A model generated the notes under the pieces. It was not told the origin of the DNA, made no database searches, and saw only the letters and a list, made by a program, of their open reading frames with translations. This document shows, in pieces, positions 1 to 6,321 of a stretch of 6,336 nt of DNA; the first letter of the stretch is position 1; every line of letters starts with the position of its first letter. The position numbers and the translations under genes were made by a program. Source of the stretch: Acidimicrobiia bacterium (GTDB lineage: Bacteria; Actinomycetota; Acidimicrobiia; Acidimicrobiales; Bin134); assembly GCA_009843565.1 (NCBI GenBank), contig VYDF01000062.1:1-6336 (forward strand). Reading direction: 5' to 3'.

Positions 1-1091
1 GCGCACCGGCCGACTTCCGCGAGCAGTTCCACGCAGTCTGGGGCGTCGGCGACGCCCCAGCACCCATGGGACCGGCTGAGGCGGCAGCGGCGCGTATTGC
101 GCCGTTGTTCGAGGTTCCGTCCACGATCGGTCCGACGGAGCCGTTGGCTTCGTTGCCGACGGGTGCGAGGCTTGGCTATGTCGGCATAGGCACCGCCAAC
201 GAGGACGCTACGGGTATCGAGTTCCTCGCCGCGGCGGATTTGTTGGGCTTTGACGTGACTGTGTTCGCTGCGGGGTTCGATGCTGCTTCGCAGATCGGCA
301 TTCTCGAAGAGATGGCGACACAGAACTTCGATGTAGTGGTGATGCAGTCGTACACAGAGGCTGCGGCGACAAGCCCACAGATGAAGGCGGTGAAGGACTC
401 GGGCGCGATCGTCGTGTCGTACGGGACGGCGCTTCCGGGTCGGCAGAACGAGCTCATGGATCATCAGTTCTTGGCTCAAGAGGACTCCCAACAGTGGGGA
501 ACCCTCATCGCCGACTGGGTCGTGGCTGACAGTGGGGGCAATGCGAAGGTGCTGGCGACGTACGCGGCAGACTTCGCGGCAGGCAATGCTCAGCACGAGG
601 GCTTCGTGGGCCACCTCGAGGCGACCTGTCCTGGCTGTGAGGTCGTGGGCATGGACTTCAACCTCGCAGAGCTCGGTACCGAGTTGCCCGGTCGTATCGT
701 GTCGGCGATGCAGGCCGATTCCGAAATCGACTATGTCTTGGCTGGGTTTGGTGCAGTGTTCATCGGTGTGCCAGAGGCGCTGGATGAGGCTGGCCTGTTG
801 GATCAGGCGAAGGGCATCGGTTGGTATGGCACGGCGTTCAACCAGCAGTTGATTGTTGACGGTCGGTTCCAGGTGGTATCGCAGAATGTTGGCAACCCCT
901 ACCGCGGCTACCTGCTTGCCGATGCGGCGGCTCGACTGCTGGCCGGCCAGGAAATCGAAGACTGGTCTGACCTGTTCTATGAGCCGCTTCAGTTCAGCAC
1001 CGCCGACAACATCGACGATCCCACAGTCGACTGCCTCTGCGCGCCTCCCGACTTCCGCGAACAGTTCCACGCACTCTGGGGTGTTGGCTGA
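1..1091 (+). CDS. Type I periplasmic solute-binding protein (ABC transporter), tandem-domain, 5'-truncated by the window edge
   Basis: This is a probable extracytoplasmic solute-binding protein of the ribose/sugar-binding type I fold, which would deliver a small ligand to an ABC permease. The frame is open from the left edge (first full codon at position 3) to TGA at 1089-1091. Counting from Met at 66, the visible domain has 341 residues. It shows a short linker ending in IGPTEPL (about 21-27), a first beta strand LGYVGIGTA (36-44), alternating alpha/beta segments of both lobes, a CPGC pair (188-191), a second Cys pair CLC (323-325) and the end FREQFHALWGVG. No signal peptide follows Met66 and no Shine-Dalgarno precedes it, so 66 is unlikely to be the true start. 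Codons 3-50 encode a near copy of this C-terminus, so the visible part is probably domain 2 of a duplicated protein whose domain 1 and export signal lie to the left. Ligand unknown. No permease or ATPase gene is visible in the window. Family call fairly sure; tandem architecture likely. Confidence 0.8.
   Translation, partial: APADFREQFHAVWGVGDAPAPMGPAEAAAARIAPLFEVPSTIGPTEPLASLPTGARLGYVGIGTANEDATGIEFLAAADLLGFDVTVFAAGFDAASQIGILEEMATQNFDVVVMQSYTEAAATSPQMKAVKDSGAIVVSYGTALPGRQNELMDHQFLAQEDSQQWGTLIADWVVADSGGNAKVLATYAADFAAGNAQHEGFVGHLEATCPGCEVVGMDFNLAELGTELPGRIVSAMQADSEIDYVLAGFGAVFIGVPEALDEAGLLDQAKGIGWYGTAFNQQLIVDGRFQVVSQNVGNPYRGYLLADAAARLLAGQEIEDWSDLFYEPLQFSTADNIDDPTVDCLCAPPDFREQFHALWGVG
3..50 (+). 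repeat. C-terminal repeat of the binding-protein domain, upstream copy
   Basis: These sixteen codons read A-P-A-D-F-R-E-Q-F-H-A-V-W-G-V-G and match the last sixteen codons of the same frame at 1041-1088 in 14 of 16 residues and 41 of 48 bases. Five of the seven base changes leave no identical codon but four of them are silent, so the copies are old and have been kept under selection rather than arising from a recent duplication or an assembly error. The copy is followed by Gly-to-Asp read-through into a short Pro/Ala linker instead of a stop codon. Confidence 0.85.
1041..1088 (+). repeat. C-terminal repeat of the binding-protein domain, downstream copy
   Basis: This is the second copy of the domain C-terminus, A-P-P-D-F-R-E-Q-F-H-A-L-W-G-V-G, placed directly before the TGA stop at 1089. 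It is offset from the first copy by exactly 1038 bases (346 codons), which gives the expected size of one domain plus linker. Both copies lie in the same reading frame. Confidence 0.85.
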
Positions 1092-1110
1092 TAGCCGCTT
1101 GAATTCCCCT

Positions 1111-1152
1111 CCGGATCCGGGGCACCCGCTCTTGCGGGTGCCCCACATCCGG
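1111..1152. terminator. Two-tier hairpin terminator between convergent genes
   Basis: A perfect 11-bp G/C-rich stem (1119-1129 with 1134-1144) closes a four-base loop TCTT. It is extended by an outer perfect 6-bp stem, CCGGAT (1111-1116) with ATCCGG (1147-1152), across a 2x2 internal loop. It begins 19 bases after the stop of the binding-protein gene and lies about 100 bases beyond the stop of the convergent hydantoinase operon. No T-run follows on either strand, as is common in high-GC bacteria, and the symmetric stem could end transcription from both sides. It is best placed to serve the plus-strand gene. Confidence 0.75.
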
Positions 1153-1248
1153 CTATTGCAAGCTGAAGGAGGCAGAGGGCACGATTTCAAGCCCTCGGCT
1201 CTCTTGGCCGATAGATGACTCGTAGCCTTGACGGCCGAGGCGCAATTG

Positions 1249-3210
1249 TCAGCGGTCGCGCAAGCGAGCGGTTGCCTCGGGGTCGACTCGCAGTCCCTCG
1301 GGGTCATGGTGGGGGTCGCCCTCGATAACAACGCCATAGTCGAGCGCCGCACCTTCCAGCGAGACGTACTCATTTCGGACATCGGCAAGCACAGCGTCGA
1401 CAGGCCGACGGAAAGGATCGCCCCAGCCTCCGCCGCCTCCGCAGTACGAGCGCAGGATGGTCCCTCGCTCGCCCGCGACGGGGTGCAGCGCCAGGTGATA
1501 AGTGCCATTCACAGCATCGAGCTCATTGGTCTCGGGGTCAAAGGTGCCGTACATGGGCACGGCCTCGGCGTAGGCGGATGAGGGCAGCGTGTTTGGCAGG
1601 AATACGCCGTCGGCTACCTCGGCGGTAGATGCCGGCGGGAGCAGCCAAGCACCAGCAGGGGCGCCGGGGCTGCCGCCACTCACACCCCCGCCGTCGCTGC
1701 GGTCGGACATGAAGGCGAATGCCCTGTGGTTGCCGGCCTCGAGCCACAACGTGTCGACGACGCTTCCGGCGCCGCCGCGGTGCTGACCCGGTCCCCCCGA
1801 ATCAGCGCGGTAGTCGCGATTCAGCACGACGTACGGCTGGTCCGCCTCGGAGGGCTCATCGCCGCTCCACACCAGATTGAGGTACAAGCTCAATTGGCCT
1901 GAGTCTGCGTCGCCGCTCTGGGTTGCCCCCCAGGGGAGAGAGTGCAAGACCCCACCAGCGGGCACGAACCATGGTTCGCCACCCTCGGTCAGACCCTCAC
2001 CCACGTGAAGGATGCTGTCGCCTGAGTCGAGCGCGACAGCATCCTCTCCGAGCACCGGGTTCAGGGCCCGCATAATCGCGGTGATCATGCAGTGCATCGG
2101 CACCCAGTACAGGTTTGAGCACAGCGGCGGCGAGGGGTTCATGAAGGTATCGGGCGGCACCAGGACATCGATCGAGCGCGAAGCGCCCGATGTGTACGGG
2201 GTCTTCGGATCCACAAGCCACTTCGTCGCAATGACTACCGCCGACTTGGCTTCGGCCCACATACAGTTCAGCGAAGAGGGTGTCGCCGCGGAGCTGCCGC
2301 TGAAGTCGAACTCGATATTCGGGCCGCGCTTGCGGATCAGCACCTTCGCATGGAGAGCTGTCTCGGCAGCACCAAGTCCATTGCTGTCGAGCTTGGCCTC
2401 TCCGCGATAGTCGCCATCGGGCAGTTCCGCGATTGCCTGCTGCATGGTCTCGGCCGACGCGTCACAGGCATACCGCATAGCGCCGACGAAAGCATCCTGG
2501 CCATATCGTACGTAGGTCTCGGACAACTGGTCGTCGGCGGCCTTGAGGCACGCATTGATTGTTTCTATGTCGGGGAGCACCATCGGCGCGAACCGGGTGT
2601 TGTCCCGGATCATCTTGAACATCGGTCGGACCGGTTCGCCAGCGTGATAGATGAGCTCGGGAGCGACCACGAGCCCGTCCTCATACAGCGACCCCTTGTC
2701 AAGCGTGAACCCGCCCATCACCTTGCCGCCCCAATCGAGCATGTGGGCCCGGATGGTGAGCGCGCCAATGAACTCGCCGTCCACAAAGGCAGGCCTGATG
2801 AAGCACACATCGTTCACGTGCGTGCCGGCCCGGTAGGGATCGTTCACAATTATCACATCGCCATCGACGAGCTGGTCGATCCCGTACTCTTCGAGTGCGC
2901 CACGCGCCCCCTCTGGTATCGAGCCAAAAAAGAGCGGGAGGGATTGGGCGACAGCGGGCATGGCGTGGCGAATGGAGGGCGGGCCGGTGAGAGCGGCCGA
3001 CAGGTCTGTGTAGTCCCGCAGAATCGGCGAAAATGCCTGGCTGATGAGCTGGCCGCACATGTTGTCGACGATGTAGCGGAATCGGTTCGCAAGCACAGAA
3101 GCCGTGAAGCGATCACAGGAGTACAGGTCGCCGAACTGCTGGTCGGAGAGGTCCTTGAGCAATGCAACAGGAATTTCGCTCGTTTCAGGTGGATAGAGGC
3201 TGAGTGTCAT
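1249..3210 (-). CDS. Hydantoinase/oxoprolinase family subunit B (HyuB-type; N-methylhydantoinase B / ketone carboxylase alpha-like)
   Basis: This 653-aa cytoplasmic enzyme subunit pairs with a HyuA-type ATPase subunit. The family hydrolyses lactams or hydantoins, or carboxylates ketones, at the cost of ATP. Visible family motifs, in order: NDPYRAGTH (123-131) with D134; RAH (154-156); DFSGSS (302-307); DSGGPGQHRGGAG (470-482); a glycine run leading to WGDPFRRP (596-603); and the C-terminal block DVRNEYVSLEGAALDYGVV (610-628). H131, D134 and H156 sit at the spacing of the His/Asp/His manganese ligands I recall for the acetone carboxylase alpha subunit, so the metal site looks intact. Length is normal to slightly long for HyuB and the protein is complete at both ends. 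The ATG at 3210 overlaps the HyuA stop as ATGA, with GGAG (3221-3218) seven bases upstream, so translation is probably coupled. This is the last gene of the operon. The family call is secure but the substrate is not. A 5-oxoprolinase role is less likely because HyuA and HyuB are separate here and accompanied by a zinc-ribbon gene. Confidence 0.93.
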   Translation of the reverse strand: MTLSLYPPETSEIPVALLKDLSDQQFGDLYSCDRFTASVLANRFRYIVDNMCGQLISQAFSPILRDYTDLSAALTGPPSIRHAMPAVAQSLPLFFGSIPEGARGALEEYGIDQLVDGDVIIVNDPYRAGTHVNDVCFIRPAFVDGEFIGALTIRAHMLDWGGKVMGGFTLDKGSLYEDGLVVAPELIYHAGEPVRPMFKMIRDNTRFAPMVLPDIETINACLKAADDQLSETYVRYGQDAFVGAMRYACDASAETMQQAIAELPDGDYRGEAKLDSNGLGAAETALHAKVLIRKRGPNIEFDFSGSSAATPSSLNCMWAEAKSAVVIATKWLVDPKTPYTSGASRSIDVLVPPDTFMNPSPPLCSNLYWVPMHCMITAIMRALNPVLGEDAVALDSGDSILHVGEGLTEGGEPWFVPAGGVLHSLPWGATQSGDADSGQLSLYLNLVWSGDEPSEADQPYVVLNRDYRADSGGPGQHRGGAGSVVDTLWLEAGNHRAFAFMSDRSDGGGVSGGSPGAPAGAWLLPPASTAEVADGVFLPNTLPSSAYAEAVPMYGTFDPETNELDAVNGTYHLALHPVAGERGTILRSYCGGGGGWGDPFRRPVDAVLADVRNEYVSLEGAALDYGVVIEGDPHHDPEGLRVDPEATARLRDR

Positions 3211-5279
3211 GATTGGTCTCCAGATGTCGAGATGATCAGCTCGCCATATTCACCGACCTTGACCTCGGTTCCAGTCGGGGCGAATGTGGTCGAAAGTTCC
3301 TCCCGCACGATCGCTGGGCCCACAATACGTTGACCAGCATGGAGCGATGTGCGGTAGTAGACAGCAGCCGGCCCTGGCTCGGTGTCGAGATGCCGTAAAT
3401 TGGTGGCCGCGTCCGGGGTTGGATCGAGATCGCTTGTCGGTAGCGGTGGGTGGGTCACTTTGTCCGTCGGGACGTGCATCTCGACGCGGTACGTAACCCC
3501 CTGGACCGGGATGTAGGGGAACGTGTTTCCGTTTCGTTCGCCGTAGACGCGGTGGAAGTCCTCGATCATCTTGGCCAGCGCGTCAGCATCGATGGGGGCA
3601 TTGGGTACCGGTACGAATGGAGTCTCGAAGCTCTGCCCGAAGAGGCGTCCGTCGAAGCTGCGGTGGACCGTGGCTCCCTCTGCCCCGCGGCCGAGCTGCG
3701 CGCGCAGGCCGTCTTCCATCGAGCTGAAGAGAAGGTCAAGCGGCTCAGCAGCCTGATCGTCGAGCAACCGGTATGAGGTTCGGTGATCGGAGTACACCTG
3801 GTCTGTGCTCAGCAGACCCAGCGCACTGAACAATCCTGGGTGTGGCGGCACAATCACGCGACGGATCGGGAGCACTTGGAGCAGCGAGGGCAGCATCATG
3901 CCCCCCGCGGCGCCGAATGCCATAAGCGAGAACTCGCGGATGTCCAGCCCGTGACGAACGCAGATGTTGACCATGCCTTCTGCGACGTTGTTGATGCCCA
4001 TCCGCCATGCGTAGTCGATCCTCTGCGATAGCGGCAGCGGCGACTGGAGGTCGTCGAATGCCTTCTCAGCCAGGTCTGCACGCAGCGGAAACTTGCCTCC
4101 GAGGAAGCTGTCGGGATCAAGGATGCCGATCAGGACGGCGGCGTCGGTGATCGTGGGACGGTCTCCTTGCTGGCCGTAGCACGCTGGTCCTGGGTGGGCG
4201 CCGGCGGATTCAGGGCCGACGCGGATTTCGCCGGTGGGGTTGACCCACACGATGGAACCTCCACCTGCTCCCAGGGTGACGACGTCGGTCGACAATGCGT
4301 TGACGTGAAGGTCGTGCTCGAGTTCGAATGTTGAGTTGAGCCAGGGCTCGCCGTCTCGTACAAGGCTGATGTCACACGATGTGCCGCCCACGTCGGCGCA
4401 CAGCAGTTGGCTGTCACCGATCTGAGCTCCGAAGTGGGCGCTCGCCGCGGTGCCAGCTGCCGGGCCACCGACGACCAATCGGTACGGTCGTTCCATCGCG
4501 TAGTCGGCAGGCAAGAGCCGTGCCGCACAGTCCGAGTAGTTGAAGACCCCGTCGAAGCCGAGCTTCTCGAGCCCGGTGCTGAGCCGATCGGTGTAGTCGC
4601 TGTACTTCGCCTTCATCACGACGTCGACAAGGGTAGTCATCGCCCGCTGATACTCCTTGGTGAGTGGTGAGACCTCGCTCGAGATCGAGCACGGGATGTC
4701 ACCGAGCACTTCGGCCACGAGCTCCTGCAATCGTTGTTCGTGGGTTGGATCCACGTAGGAGTTGAGCAGGCAGATGGCCACGGCCTCGACTCCGCACCGG
4801 CGCAAGACATCGAGTTCTGAGCGGGCCTGCGATTCATCGAGCGGCAACAGCACCTGTCCCGCTCCAGTGATCCGCTCGTTGATTCCCCGCCGCAGATAGC
4901 GCTCAACGAGAGGACGCCCGGTGTCGCCGAATTCACGACGCCAATGTGGGTCTGTCAGTGCCGACCAAGGCCGCCCGAGGCGGCCCCGGTCGAGCATGTC
5001 ACGGTGGCCAGTGGTGGTGAGGAACGCGACTTTGGGGGTGTCTCGCGTGATCACGGCATTCAACCCCGCGGTGCTCGCCAGATTGAATACCCCCGCATCG
5101 TCGGCGCCGACCTCGGCGACACCCTGTAGCACCGATGTGTCACTTGATGAAGCGTCGGTCGGGACCTTTGAGACGAGGATCTTGCCGTCCTCGATCTTCA
5201 CGATGTCGGTGAACGTTCCGCCCACATCAACACCGATCATTTGGCTTTCTGCCGGCGGAGCAAACGGCTCTGTGCTCAC
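3207..5279 (-). CDS. Hydantoinase/oxoprolinase family subunit A (HyuA-type; N-methylhydantoinase A / ketone carboxylase beta-like)
   Basis: This ATP-using subunit has the actin/Hsp70/sugar-kinase-like fold and is thought to phosphorylate the substrate (or bicarbonate in carboxylases) before the HyuB step. With the GTG at 5279 it has 690 residues, a normal length. Visible motifs: IGVDVGGTFTD (15-25), the N-terminal phosphate-binding loop; TTGHRD (89-94); GGPAAG (271-276); DVGGTSCD (296-303), the second phosphate loop; GAGGGS (337-342); PGPACYG (363-369); FGAAGG (455-460); HPGLFSALG (480-488). The C-terminal GPAIV..ELSTTF segment is typical of the family. The frame could extend to an ATG at 5432, but that would overlap the preceding gene by about 150 bases and add residues unlike the family. 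The GTG overlaps the stop of the zinc-ribbon gene (GTGA) and has AGGGAG five bases upstream. HyuB follows with a 4-nt overlap. Family certain; substrate unknown. Confidence 0.93.
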   Translation of the reverse strand: MSTEPFAPPAESQMIGVDVGGTFTDIVKIEDGKILVSKVPTDASSSDTSVLQGVAEVGADDAGVFNLASTAGLNAVITRDTPKVAFLTTTGHRDMLDRGRLGRPWSALTDPHWRREFGDTGRPLVERYLRRGINERITGAGQVLLPLDESQARSELDVLRRCGVEAVAICLLNSYVDPTHEQRLQELVAEVLGDIPCSISSEVSPLTKEYQRAMTTLVDVVMKAKYSDYTDRLSTGLEKLGFDGVFNYSDCAARLLPADYAMERPYRLVVGGPAAGTAASAHFGAQIGDSQLLCADVGGTSCDISLVRDGEPWLNSTFELEHDLHVNALSTDVVTLGAGGGSIVWVNPTGEIRVGPESAGAHPGPACYGQQGDRPTITDAAVLIGILDPDSFLGGKFPLRADLAEKAFDDLQSPLPLSQRIDYAWRMGINNVAEGMVNICVRHGLDIREFSLMAFGAAGGMMLPSLLQVLPIRRVIVPPHPGLFSALGLLSTDQVYSDHRTSYRLLDDQAAEPLDLLFSSMEDGLRAQLGRGAEGATVHRSFDGRLFGQSFETPFVPVPNAPIDADALAKMIEDFHRVYGERNGNTFPYIPVQGVTYRVEMHVPTDKVTHPPLPTSDLDPTPDAATNLRHLDTEPGPAAVYYRTSLHAGQRIVGPAIVREELSTTFAPTGTEVKVGEYGELIISTSGDQS

Positions 5280-5488
5280 AGCGTCTCCCTCTCTCTCGTA
5301 ACGTAACCGAGCTCGTTCCATGGTGCGCGGTCTATCGAGGCAAGGCACTCTTGGCACTTCGTCACCATGTACCAGCCGCCCTCGGACAAGACCGGATATC
5401 TCTCTAGGGCAGATGCCCCGCAGTAAGGGCAAGAGCCATCGATGTCGATACGTTCGACCGTTGGCCCTCCGCTTGATGAATTTCCCAT
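5276..5488 (-). CDS. Small Cys4 zinc-ribbon protein, putative accessory subunit of the HyuA/HyuB enzyme
   Basis: This is a 70-residue soluble protein with two CxxC knuckles, CPYC (20-23) and CQEC (45-48), separated by 21 residues: a rubredoxin/zinc-ribbon arrangement expected to bind one Zn. Between and after them lie YPVLSEGGWYMVTKC and RAPWNELGYV. There is no signal peptide or membrane segment. The start is placed at the second of two adjacent ATGs (5488), because AGGAG at 5497-5493 is only one base from the first (5491) but four from the second; either is possible. The stop overlaps the HyuA GTG, so the two are probably made in fixed ratio. Acetone and acetophenone carboxylases carry a small extra subunit next to the HyuA/HyuB pair, and from memory it is zinc-binding; this protein may play the same structural role, though it is much shorter than the roughly 160-residue acetone carboxylase gamma subunit. 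Function is inferred from context only. Confidence 0.8.
   Translation of the reverse strand: MGNSSSGGPTVERIDIDGSCPYCGASALERYPVLSEGGWYMVTKCQECLASIDRAPWNELGYVTRERETL
5285..5290 (-). promoter_or_regulatory. Ribosome binding site of the HyuA gene
   Basis: AGGGAG, read on the minus strand, ends five bases before the GTG at 5279. It lies inside the last codons of the zinc-ribbon gene and decides the HyuA start in favour of this GTG over the far upstream ATG at 5432. Confidence 0.75.
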
Positions 5489-5492
5489 CATG

Positions 5493-5498
5493 CTCCTC
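5493..5498 (-). promoter_or_regulatory. Ribosome binding site of the zinc-ribbon gene
   Basis: GAGGAG, read on the minus strand, starts immediately after the SDR stop codon and precedes two adjacent ATG codons at 5491 and 5488. The spacing favours the second. Its presence shows that the longer open frame to 5584, inside the SDR gene, is not the true gene start. Confidence 0.75.
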
Positions 5499-6284
5499 TC
5501 ACACCATTTCCAAGCCGCCGTTTGGCGACAGCACGTGGCCGGTAACGAACTTGCTCTCGTCGCTCGCCAGATAGACAGCCGCATGAGCTATGTCATCCGG
5601 TTCCCCGACCTTCCGCATCGGCGTCTGAAGGCTCAGGGCTTCATGCACCGCTGGGTCCGTTTCGGCTCCCGGGACGGGGATCACTCCTGGGCAGATCGCG
5701 TTGGCGCGGATTCCGAGTGGCCCTCCGTTGAGCGCGAGGCACCGGACCAGCCCGAGGATGCCTCCCTTGGCCGCGGCGTAGTGGGCGGGTCCGTACCCGC
5801 CGAGTGCTGAGATGCTCGAGATGCCCACCAGCACGGAGGACAGTTCTTGGGGCAGTCGCCGCCGAAGCATGGCGCGGGTGCAGGTGAAGGCGCCGGTGAG
5901 GTGGACGTCGATCATGCGCTGCCATGCTTCGTCGGTCATGTCCAACATCTCCAGGATGGGGTTAGCGGCAACCTGTCCTGGCGTCGCGCCATCGCCGTCC
6001 ACCCGTCTCACCCCGGCGTTGGCCACCACCACGTTGATGTCTCCGAACTGTTCGGCGACCGCGTCGAACATCTCCTCGATTGCCGATGAGTCGGCCACAT
6101 CGCAGCCCCAGGCGATGGCCCGGCCGCCTGCGGCGCGAATGGCCTCTGCCACCTCCTCGGCAGCATCGAGCCGGAGGTCTTGTACCACAACACTCGCGCC
6201 TTCACGTCCGAAGTGCCGGCCCATGGCCGAGCCCAACCCGCCACCACCCCCGGTTATGAGTGCGACCTTCTCCCGCAGTCTCAT
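5499..6284 (-). CDS. Short-chain dehydrogenase/reductase (classical SDR), probably NAD-dependent
   Basis: This 261-aa cytoplasmic oxidoreductase interconverts an alcohol and a ketone. The Rossmann fold is clear: TGGGGGLG cofactor loop (11-18), acidic D36 at the end of beta 2 favouring NAD over NADP, CDV (61-63), NAG (89-91), catalytic Ser156/157, Tyr169 and Lys173 (YAAAK), and CPG (198-200). The conserved helix-4 Asn of the usual VNLTG motif is His128 here (VHLTG), and residues about 92-115 form a longer loop than usual after NAG. It is the first gene of the operon, followed about 10 bases later by the zinc-ribbon gene. The ATG at 6284 has no Shine-Dalgarno but sits seven bases after a good -10 element, so it is probably leaderless. 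The cofactor loop begins at residue 11, so the start is well supported. Its place ahead of a HyuA/HyuB pair suggests it supplies a ketone or processes a related intermediate. The substrate is unknown. Confidence 0.92.
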   Translation of the reverse strand: MRLREKVALITGGGGGLGSAMGRHFGREGASVVVQDLRLDAAEEVAEAIRAAGGRAIAWGCDVADSSAIEEMFDAVAEQFGDINVVVANAGVRRVDGDGATPGQVAANPILEMLDMTDEAWQRMIDVHLTGAFTCTRAMLRRRLPQELSSVLVGISSISALGGYGPAHYAAAKGGILGLVRCLALNGGPLGIRANAICPGVIPVPGAETDPAVHEALSLQTPMRKVGEPDDIAHAAVYLASDESKFVTGHVLSPNGGLEMV

Positions 6285-6321
6285 TGGGGTAAATTTACTG
6301 ACGTGTAGGTGAATGCGTCAA
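6285..6321 (-). promoter_or_regulatory. Sigma70-type promoter of the SDR-HyuAB operon, probably giving a leaderless mRNA
   Basis: On the minus strand TTGACG (6321-6316) is followed after 18 bases by TAAATT (6297-6292). Seven bases then lead to the ATG at 6284, exactly where transcription would start. There is no Shine-Dalgarno between the -10 element and the ATG. A -10 box about seven bases before the start codon is the usual sign of a leaderless gene, frequent in actinobacteria. This single promoter would drive all four genes. Confidence 0.6.
6299..6320. promoter_or_regulatory. Inverted repeat in the operon promoter, candidate operator
   Basis: Read on the minus strand, TGACG (6320-6316) and CGTCA (6303-6299) form a 5-bp inverted repeat separated by 12 bases. 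It overlaps the -35 element and fills the spacer, a position where a bound repressor would block RNA polymerase. Half-sites this short occur by chance, so this is only a candidate. A second perfect 10-bp palindrome, GTAAATTTAC (6289-6298), covers the -10 element directly next to it. Confidence 0.3.

Noticed and set aside
66..120. Met at 66 as the true start of the solute-binding protein gene
   Set aside because: No Shine-Dalgarno precedes it, no signal peptide follows it, and the same frame is open to the left edge and encodes a homologous C-terminus directly upstream.
1206..1236. GGCCG/CGGCC pairing in the intergenic region
   Set aside because: It is a 5-bp match with a long loop of about 21 bases, too weak to call a structure.
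1228..1581. A 117-codon plus-strand frame near the convergent junction
   Set aside because: It is antisense to the conserved C-terminus of HyuB, lacks a convincing ribosome site and resembles no family.
2350..3333. A 327-codon open frame on the plus strand
   Set aside because: It lies antisense to the well-supported HyuB gene and the end of HyuA, shows no recognisable domain, and is a typical product of high-GC codon bias.
5280..5432. N-terminal extension of HyuA to an ATG at 5432
   Set aside because: It would overlap the zinc-ribbon gene by about 150 bases and add 51 residues unlike the family; the GTG at 5279 has a good ribosome site and a GTGA overlap.
5489..5584. N-terminal extension of the zinc-ribbon ORF to 5584
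   Set aside because: It runs inside the conserved 3' end of the SDR gene; GAGGAG followed by ATG lies just after the SDR stop.
5812..6312. A 166-codon plus-strand frame opposite the SDR gene
   Set aside because: It is a Ser/Pro/Ala-rich shadow of the SDR coding strand that also crosses the operon promoter, and has no family signature.
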